Assembly: GCA_002454165.1 (NCBI GenBank)
Contig: DKIG01000044.1
Coordinates: 4,901 to 43,048 of the forward strand
Direction of reading: 5' to 3'
DNA length: 38,148 nt
From: Gammaproteobacteria bacterium UBA6724
GTDB taxonomy: Bacteria; Pseudomonadota; Gammaproteobacteria; Pseudomonadales; Azotimanducaceae
The notes under the pieces were generated by a model, which saw only the letters and a list, made by a program, of their open reading frames with translations, did not search any database and had not been told where the DNA came from. The number at the start of each line of letters is the position of its first letter. Positions within the stretch are counted from its first letter, which is position 1. Position numbers and translations under genes: made by a program. Below, piece after piece: positions 32,977-38,148 of this stretch.

Positions 32977-33003
32977 TCTTGACCTTCGTCATGTGCGAAC
33001 AAT

Positions 33004-33735
33004 CTACTCCACTGCGAGATGGTTAATCGCACTGATATTAATTTCAAACATCTTGTTGTTTTTCCCGGCGTGACGCAGTCGCACCAGCAAGTATTCATGC
33101 TCGGTTGCCAGCCAGAGGGTGGTTTGCCTCTTGTCGTCCTCCCTAATCCGATCAACGCGAACTGTGGGAGTGTCGCCCAGCGGCGTGTTCAGTAGTTCCT
33201 GACCGGTGATTCTAAACCTGTATTCTTTTAGTCGCCCGTCATCAGGAATCTGATAACTGAGCAGAGGCAGGTCTAAGCTTTCACTCCCAGGCCTAGTCGC
33301 TTGCCTGGACATAAGCCGACGGACATCCTCCCGAAGTTGATATTGATACAATAGTTTGTCTAGGGTGCCTGGCTGAATATCAAGAATGTTGTCCTTGTAG
33401 TTGACGGTCAAATCCAGCCAGTTGAATAGGGCAGATTCATCCCTGTTCTTTCCTATACCTTTCCGCTGATAAAGATAGCGAATCGGCACGACACGATCCC
33501 CCGCCATCGCAAATTCACTCACCTCGGATACAGTGATGAACATGGCACGGGCAGAAGAGGTAAGTCGATAGGTCCCGTCCTCCAACTTCCGCAGTTTGCG
33601 AAGTGCCCGCGCCTTGAATGGCAGTCCCTGGAACTTGCCGGTATACTCGGCACTGAATTCTTTTGGCTCCGCCACCACCTTCTGATTGATGCCTAGCAGT
33701 AGCAGCAGACAGGGCAGGATCAGTTTGTAGTTCAT
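33004..33735 (-). CDS. DUF3108 periplasmic protein
   Basis: A 243-residue exported protein. From the ATG at 33735, with GAGGAG five bases upstream, it has a signal peptide ending KVVA, then FSAEYTGKFQGLPF, SEVSEFAMAGDRVVP and YLYQRKGIGKNRDESALF, the block order of DUF3108 proteins common in gammaproteobacteria. Function is unknown. The open frame continues upstream to 33855 through short repeats but without a ribosome site. It is divergent from the DUF2066 gene, an arrangement often seen in this class as I recall. Confidence 0.82.
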   Translation of the reverse strand: MNYKLILPCLLLLLGINQKVVAEPKEFSAEYTGKFQGLPFKARALRKLRKLEDGTYRLTSSARAMFITVSEVSEFAMAGDRVVPIRYLYQRKGIGKNRDESALFNWLDLTVNYKDNILDIQPGTLDKLLYQYQLREDVRRLMSRQATRPGSESLDLPLLSYQIPDDGRLKEYRFRITGQELLNTPLGDTPTVRVDRIREDDKRQTTLWLATEHEYLLVRLRHAGKNNKMFEINISAINHLAVE

Positions 33736-33871
33736 AATCTCCTCTTTTTGTAAATCTCGCTCTTGTAAGCCCCCTTGTAAATCGGGCACCAGTCGCTGAC
33801 AATCCTGCGGGATGGCTGGTGACACGCTATATGACTCGGATGAAAGTGTAACCATCCCACAAACCCGCCAT

Positions 33872-33941
33872 CAGGCTCTTCTAGACAGGCTCTTCTAGAC
33901 AGGCTCTTCTAGGCAAGCCTTTCTAAACCAGTCCTATTAGA
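33872..33941. repeat. 3 exact plus 2 degenerate 14-bp tandem repeats in a divergent gap
   Basis: CAGGCTCTTCTAGA occurs at 33872 and 33886, with a one-base variant at 33900; two more diverged units follow to 33941. They lie between the DUF3108 and DUF2066 starts, where both promoters should be. Confidence 0.9.
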
Positions 33942-33962
33942 CAGCATGAGAAGCAGTTTGAC

Positions 33963-35024
33963 ATGACCCCATTGAAACAATGCCTGTTCAGCCTGCTGAT
34001 CTGTTTTGCGCTCCTGCCGTCTGCCCAGGCACTGCCTGTCCCGAACCTCTATGTTGCTGAGGTGCTGGTCACTAGTACCAGGGCTGCCGAACTCAAGGCA
34101 GGGACGACGGCGGGGCTGCTTCAGGTGCTGTTCAAGGTGTCCGGGAAGATGGATGTGGAATCAAGCGACCTGATTCGCAATGCGCTACTTGATCCTGTGA
34201 CTTTTTTGACACAGTACGGATATGAATCCACAAACAAGATGTTGCTGGTTGATGACCGGCAGGTACCGGCGCAACTTCTGACGCTACATTTTGATCCGGG
34301 TGCCGTCACCCGCTTGCTACGGCAGGCGCACTTTCCTGTTTGGGGCAGGCACCGACCCAGCCTCCTGGTGTGGCTTGCGGTCAGCGATGCTGGGGGAAGG
34401 CGGTTGCTACTTGAGGAGGATGCCCATGCTCTCCTGCTAAGCCTTGTTGACCAAGCGAAACTGCGGGGACTGCCGCTCTTATTCCCCTTGCTGGACCTGG
34501 AAGACAACTCTCAGATCAGTATTGCAGAAATTTGGGGTGCTTTTCTTGACCGGATTGATCGGGTCTCAGTTCGTTATAATCCAGATGCCATATTGACCGG
34601 ACGATTGTTACAGGACAACAACGGCAAATGGATCGGCAGATGGTCATATCGTATCGCTACCGACTGGCAGTCTGCGGTTGCTGGTTCATTTTCTTCCGAT
34701 GAACTGATCAGAGGCATGGTGAACCAGTTGGCTAATGAACTTGCCGCGCGTTACGCGCTTGATTCTTCCAGGGGGGAAATCACCCTGACCGTTGAAGGTG
34801 TCACCGGCATTGCAGCATACGCGGACTTGACCCAGTATCTGAAAACCCTGTCGCCGGTATCATACAGCGCTGTGGTCGCATTACAGGAAGATCGGGTTGA
34901 ATTTGAACTTCAGACAGAAGGGCAATATGAACAACTGGTGGAAATCATTGAACTGGGTGGACGGCTGGTGTTGTTAAATCAGGACCCACTCAATAGTCGC
35001 CTCTTTTATCGCTGGACCAACTAA
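33963..35024 (+). CDS. DUF2066 exported protein
   Basis: A 353-residue protein with a signal peptide ending in AQA and an N-terminal domain whose AAELKAGTTAGLLQVLFKVSG matches DUF2066. The rest is a mixed alpha/beta region with no known catalytic motif. The family is found next to pgsA-like and AI-2E-like genes in gammaproteobacteria, exactly as here. Function is unknown. The ATG at 33963 has no strong ribosome site. The CDP-alcohol transferase starts 11 bp after its stop, so the three downstream genes are probably one operon. Confidence 0.82.
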   Translation: MTPLKQCLFSLLICFALLPSAQALPVPNLYVAEVLVTSTRAAELKAGTTAGLLQVLFKVSGKMDVESSDLIRNALLDPVTFLTQYGYESTNKMLLVDDRQVPAQLLTLHFDPGAVTRLLRQAHFPVWGRHRPSLLVWLAVSDAGGRRLLLEEDAHALLLSLVDQAKLRGLPLLFPLLDLEDNSQISIAEIWGAFLDRIDRVSVRYNPDAILTGRLLQDNNGKWIGRWSYRIATDWQSAVAGSFSSDELIRGMVNQLANELAARYALDSSRGEITLTVEGVTGIAAYADLTQYLKTLSPVSYSAVVALQEDRVEFELQTEGQYEQLVEIIELGGRLVLLNQDPLNSRLFYRWTN

Positions 35025-35035
35025 TTGAGTCTGTG

Positions 35036-35632
35036 ATGCCAGATACCAAAAGCCCGCTACGCCTCCTGCCGAACGCTATTACCATGACCAGGTTACTACT
35101 GGTGCTGCCAATTGCATTTTTCATCATGGAGGAGAATTTTTATGTTGCGCTACTGCTCTTCTCCGTCTCTGGTTTATCAGACGGTCTGGATGGATTCTTG
35201 GCGCGGCGGTATGACTGGGTGTCTGCGTTTGGCAAGTTGATTGACCCCCTGGCGGACAAGTTGATGATGGTAGTGACTGTGCTGGTTCTAGGGCTACTAG
35301 ACCACTTCCCGGTAATGTTGATGCTACTCATCATCGTCAAGGACCTGATAGTCCTGGCGGGAGTTTTCTCCTACACCGCCCTGGCTGGATTCCCCGCCAT
35401 CACCCCGACCCTGTTCGGCAAACTCACCACAGCATTGCAGATCATGCTTCTCTTTTCCCTTCTGTTAAACTTGAGTTTCCCCGGGTTCTTGTCTTCTATT
35501 GGGTTGCCCGGCGACTTTTATCCTGTTTTCTATTGGGTGGTAGCAATTCTGACGGCACTTGATGGCACAAGTTATCTCTGGATATGGACTGGTAAACTCG
35601 CCAGAGACCCCCGTTGGAAGGAGACCATCTAA
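35036..35632 (+). CDS. CDP-alcohol phosphatidyltransferase, PgsA-like
   Basis: A 198-residue integral membrane enzyme with the complete CDP-alcohol phosphotransferase motif D-G-x2-A-R-x8-G-x3-D-x3-D (D52 to D74 in DGFLARRYDW and GKLIDPLAD), and about six membrane helices. Family members make phosphatidylglycerophosphate or related lipids from CDP-diacylglycerol and an alcohol; the closest look is to PgsA, but acceptor choice cannot be fixed by motif. ATG 35036 is preferred over the GTG three bases earlier. It lies between the DUF2066 and second AI-2E genes. Confidence 0.88.
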   Translation: MPDTKSPLRLLPNAITMTRLLLVLPIAFFIMEENFYVALLLFSVSGLSDGLDGFLARRYDWVSAFGKLIDPLADKLMMVVTVLVLGLLDHFPVMLMLLIIVKDLIVLAGVFSYTALAGFPAITPTLFGKLTTALQIMLLFSLLLNLSFPGFLSSIGLPGDFYPVFYWVVAILTALDGTSYLWIWTGKLARDPRWKETI

Positions 35633-35657
35633 GCGAGGATATCAATAGGTTGATACC

Positions 35658-36755
35658 ATGACGACTAGCCAAAAAGCCTATCTCTTGCTGCTGATTCTTG
35701 CCGCCCTGGCGTTAATCTATTTTTTGCAGCCGATTCTGGCGCCTTTCCTTGCCGGTCTTGCCCTCGCATATCTCTTTGATCCCCTGGTGGACCGTCTGGA
35801 GACCCTCAAGCTCAATCGCTCTTTTAGCGTGTGCATTGTGTTTGTGGTGTTTTTTACGCTGGTTGCTACGGCATTGCTGGTCATCCTGCCGATGCTGGCG
35901 AGGGAGCTGAGTGCCTTGTTGCGTGATATTCCGGCACTGATTTTGTGGTTGCAGCAGACCAGTAGCCCTTGGCTCATCTCCACTTTTGGTATTGACCCGT
36001 TTGATATCAAGCCGGGTGACCTCATGAGCCAGGTCCGGGATAACTGGCAACAGGCCGGTGGCATCCTGAAAATCATTCTGACCAAAGTGACGCAATCTAG
36101 CCTGGCATTCCTGGCAACGCTTGGAAGTATCGGCTTGACGCCAGTGGTTGCGTTTTACCTCATGCGTGATTGGGATCGTCTGGTAGCGAGGCTCCGGGCA
36201 CTAGTACCGCGGGACCATGAACGCCTATTTGTCCAGCTCAGCACCGAGTGTGATGAAGTATTGAGCGCCTTCCTGCGCGGGCAGTTGCTTATTATGTTTT
36301 TGCTCGGCTGTATCTACTCGGTCGGCTTGTATCTTGTCGGGCTGGACCAGGCGATCTTGATTGGCGTGCTGGCAGGATTGATCAGCATAGTCCCATATCT
36401 TGGATTTGTAGTCGGTATTCTGGCGGCAACGCTGGCGGTGCTGGTGCAGTTTCAGGAGTTGACGCCGCTGATTTATGTCGTGTTGGTATTCGGTGTTGGT
36501 CAAGCCCTGGAATCGACACTGCTAACCCCCTGGCTGGTAGGTGACAAGATAGGCATGCATCCGGTGGTGGTAATTTTTGCTGTCCTATCTGGAGGGCAAC
36601 TCTTTGGTTTCGTCGGTATCCTGCTGGCGCTGCCGATTGCTGCGGTCAGTCTGGTGTTTGTTCGGCATCTCCACAAACGTTATGTGCTGAGTGCTTATTA
36701 TCAGAAGGGCGAGTACCAGAAGGGCGAGTACCAGAAGGGTGAGCAAGGCGAGTAG
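35658..36755 (+). CDS. Second AI-2E-family permease with C-terminal pentapeptide repeat
   Basis: A 365-residue AI-2E/PerM-family membrane protein, with QPILAPFLAGLALAYLFDPLVD near the N-terminus, FYLMRDWDRLVARL centrally and a C-terminal bundle around GLISIVPYLGF and GDKIGMHPVVVIFAVLSGG. It is clearly related to but distinct from the protein at 26280. It ends in three tandem YQKGE pentapeptides from a 15-bp repeat. It lies 25 bp after the CDP-alcohol transferase and five bp before the MurG-like gene. Substrate unknown. Confidence 0.88.
   Translation: MTTSQKAYLLLLILAALALIYFLQPILAPFLAGLALAYLFDPLVDRLETLKLNRSFSVCIVFVVFFTLVATALLVILPMLARELSALLRDIPALILWLQQTSSPWLISTFGIDPFDIKPGDLMSQVRDNWQQAGGILKIILTKVTQSSLAFLATLGSIGLTPVVAFYLMRDWDRLVARLRALVPRDHERLFVQLSTECDEVLSAFLRGQLLIMFLLGCIYSVGLYLVGLDQAILIGVLAGLISIVPYLGFVVGILAATLAVLVQFQELTPLIYVVLVFGVGQALESTLLTPWLVGDKIGMHPVVVIFAVLSGGQLFGFVGILLALPIAAVSLVFVRHLHKRYVLSAYYQKGEYQKGEYQKGEQGE
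36699..36743. repeat. 3 x 15-bp tandem repeat at the 3' end of the second AI-2E gene
   Basis: Units at 36699, 36714 and 36729, core TACCAGAAGGGCGAG, in frame, encode YQKGE three times, ending four codons before the stop. Confidence 0.94.
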
Positions 36756-36760
36756 ATGCG

Positions 36761-37834
36761 TTGAAGATACTATTCACAGGTGGTGGCACGGCAGGTCATG
36801 TCACCCCGAATATTGCCTTGATAGAATCCGTCCGGTCTCGTGGCTGGTCAGCCTTTTATGTTGGCTCATACACCGGGATTGAGCGGGAGATGATCGGCAG
36901 GCTGGATATTCCCTTTATGCCGATAGCAACAGGGAAACTTCGCCGTTATTTTTCCTGGCAGAATCTTGTTGATTTCCTGCGCATACCACTAGGCGTGATG
37001 CAATCACTACTGATATGCCTCCGGGAAAAGCCAGACCTGGTCTTCTCCAAAGGTGGCTTCGTGTCGGTGCCCGTGATACTTGCTGCCTGGCTTTGCCGAA
37101 TACCCGTCATCAGCCATGAATCGGATGTTACGCCAGGACTGGCTAACCGACTGACCCGTTTCGCGTGTCAAAAAATCTGCACGACCTTTGCTGAAACGAG
37201 CCAGTATCTACCCCCAGGAAAACTGGTGCATACCGGTACCCCGGTCAGGGATTCTTTGCTAAGGGGCGAGGCCGCCGCCGGGTTCGCACTTTTTGGACTA
37301 GAGGCAAGCTTGCCACTCCTGCTGGTGACCGGCGGGAGTCTTGGCGCCAAGGTGATCAATGAGCAGGTACGACGGGTCATTCCGCAACTGACCGCCAGGT
37401 TTAATCTGGTTCACCTGGTAGGCGCAGGGCAGATGCAGCAGGGCATGGCTCAGAAGGGCTATGTCCAGAGAGAATTCATCCATGAAGAATTTGGTGATCT
37501 CTTGGCGGCTGCCACTCTGGTCGTGTCCCGCGCCGGCGCCAATAGTCTCTATGAACTCTTCGTGACCCGTACGCCACACCTGTTGATACCCTTGACCGCT
37601 GAGGTCAGCCGCGGTGACCAACTGGTGAATGCGGCGACCTTCCAAAAGAGAGGCTTCAGCCGAGTCCTTGAAGAAGCGGCACTCAATGACCAGACATTTC
37701 TACAGGCAATAGATGATGTTTACTCCAACCGACAGGCTATTGAGAAAGCCCTTGGCGAGTTTGAACAGAAAGACAGCACAGCGTTGATTTTGGATCTGTT
37801 TGAACAACTGACCGGGTCTGGTGAGAGCCCTTAG
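36761..37834 (+). CDS. murG: MurG-like UDP-GlcNAc:lipid I glycosyltransferase
   Basis: MurG adds GlcNAc to lipid I to make lipid II at the inner face of the cytoplasmic membrane. The 357-residue GT-B protein has GGGTAGHVTPN, VFSKGGFVSVP, PVISHESDVTPG, a central TGGSLGAKVIN and SRAGANSLYE. The HESD block and the overall wording resemble the Firmicutes type (E. coli has HEQN). The start is a TTG at 36761: in-frame ATGs come too late, and AAGGCGAG lies about ten bases before. In gammaproteobacteria murG normally sits in the dcw cluster; here it is next to lipid and permease genes, so this may be a second copy or a relocated one. The stop lies in the first unit of a tandem repeat. Confidence 0.85.
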   Translation: MKILFTGGGTAGHVTPNIALIESVRSRGWSAFYVGSYTGIEREMIGRLDIPFMPIATGKLRRYFSWQNLVDFLRIPLGVMQSLLICLREKPDLVFSKGGFVSVPVILAAWLCRIPVISHESDVTPGLANRLTRFACQKICTTFAETSQYLPPGKLVHTGTPVRDSLLRGEAAAGFALFGLEASLPLLLVTGGSLGAKVINEQVRRVIPQLTARFNLVHLVGAGQMQQGMAQKGYVQREFIHEEFGDLLAAATLVVSRAGANSLYELFVTRTPHLLIPLTAEVSRGDQLVNAATFQKRGFSRVLEEAALNDQTFLQAIDDVYSNRQAIEKALGEFEQKDSTALILDLFEQLTGSGESP

Positions 37835-37914
37835 CGGTTGCTAGTGTAAAAGAGCCCTTAGCGGTTGCTTGTGTAAAAGAGCCCTCAGCGGGTTGCTTGT
37901 GTAAAGAGCCCTCT
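37824..37914. repeat. 3.4 x 27-bp tandem repeat at the end of murG
   Basis: Units begin at 37824, 37851 and 37878 and a partial one at 37905, each starting AGAGCCCTTAGCGGTTG or close, and ending in GTGTAAA. The first unit contains the murG stop codon. The unit resembles the 24-bp array at 20321: both share AGAGCC, AGCG and TTGTGTA in order. Confidence 0.93.
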
Positions 37915-38124
37915 AAGGACACAGACCCCCGCCGTACCAGCGTTTCGTCCTGTCGGGCTGGGTGTCTCGTTAATATTGAAAATTTCCATATAAATCAATA
38001 TATTACGGACATATAAGGTGCCTTAATCACGCCTTGACATACCGACAAGACTGTGTTGTTAGTCTTTCCCTATTTGCTAAAATGTAGATGCGGGTGCCTG
38101 GATTTTCCTGGGCGGAGGAATGCA
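37915..38124. other. Gap before the last gene
   Basis: About 210 bp, AT-rich from 37970 to 38030, with no gene. It holds the candidate promoters of the next gene, and no tRNA or terminator hairpin that I can make out. Confidence 0.5.
38056..38083 (+). promoter_or_regulatory. Candidate promoter of the gene starting at 38125
   Basis: TTGTTA at 38056-38061 and TAAAAT at 38078-38083 are 16 bp apart, about 42 bp before the ATG. A perfect TTGACA also lies at 38034-38039, but no good -10 box follows it at the right distance. Confidence 0.4.
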
Positions 38125-38148
38125 ATGAAAACGCGGTTCACGAAGCCA
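38125..38148 (+). CDS. Start of a gene cut by the window end
   Basis: An ATG at 38125 preceded by GGAGG six bases upstream opens MKTRFTKP before the sequence stops. The strong ribosome site and promoter-like DNA before it make a real gene likely. Too little is present to name it. Confidence 0.6.

Noticed and set aside
38034..38039. TTGACA as the main promoter of the last gene
   Set aside because: No acceptable -10 box lies 16-18 bp downstream; the TTGTTA/TAAAAT pair fits better.

Overview
The window looks like a chromosomal segment of a Gram-negative gammaproteobacterium. It carries the classical lptD-surA-pdxA-rsmA-apaH outer-membrane and housekeeping block, amgK-murU divergent from lptD (a Pseudomonas-like arrangement), rpe-trpE-trpG-trpD-trpC, dapA-bamC, bepA, tusA, coq7 and tsaD. 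BamC, LptD with its four paired cysteines, SurA and BepA together show an LPS-bearing outer membrane. Coq7 shows ubiquinone-based respiration. The genus cannot be named from the sequence alone. An F420/FMN luciferase-like oxidoreductase cluster and abundant short tandem repeats fit an environmental or host-associated lineage, but that is inference.

Layout. 1-614: start of a type III Res-like helicase, running out of the window. 856-8507 (minus): cca, apaH, rsmA, pdxA, surA, lptD. 8584-15638 (plus): amgK-murU, then rpe-trpEGDC and a VOC protein. 15626-20238 (minus): coq7, hinT, an accessory mosaic, and tsaD. The mosaic holds a DUF2335 protein, a small ORF, a MntA/HepT-type toxin-antitoxin pair and a secreted nuclease. 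20423-23358 (minus): LLM oxidoreductase, HCCA-isomerase-like protein, SDR and DUF4345 protein. 23642-24331: histidine phosphatase. 24383-25855: bepA. 25982-29576 (plus): tusA, an AI-2E-family permease, dapA, bamC. 29577-32990: an island of decayed mobile and restriction-modification DNA, with an IS1595-type transposase tail, a frameshifted methylase, a truncated endonuclease and an intact methylase-HNH fusion. 33004-37834: DUF3108 protein (minus), then DUF2066 protein, CDP-alcohol phosphatidyltransferase, a second AI-2E-family permease and a MurG-like glycosyltransferase. 38125-end: the start of another gene.

Two things stand out. First, the tsaD-hinT interval is a mosaic. A perfect 51-bp direct repeat of the hinT 5' end (SD plus 12 codons) lies 1914 bp apart. 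A diverged copy of the tsaD 3' end sits inside the insert. At the upstream copy the truncated hinT reading frame ends in a TGA that overlaps the ATG of the HepT-like toxin gene, so the insertion has made a short leader apparently coupled to the toxin. Second, about a dozen unrelated short tandem repeats (unit 12-27 bp, 2-6 copies) sit at gene boundaries, inside start regions, or in frame within genes. Both AI-2E permeases end in three copies of a pentapeptide encoded by a 15-bp repeat, and the Shine-Dalgarno sequences of dapA and bamC lie in the last repeat unit. Two arrays 17 kb apart are recognisably related.
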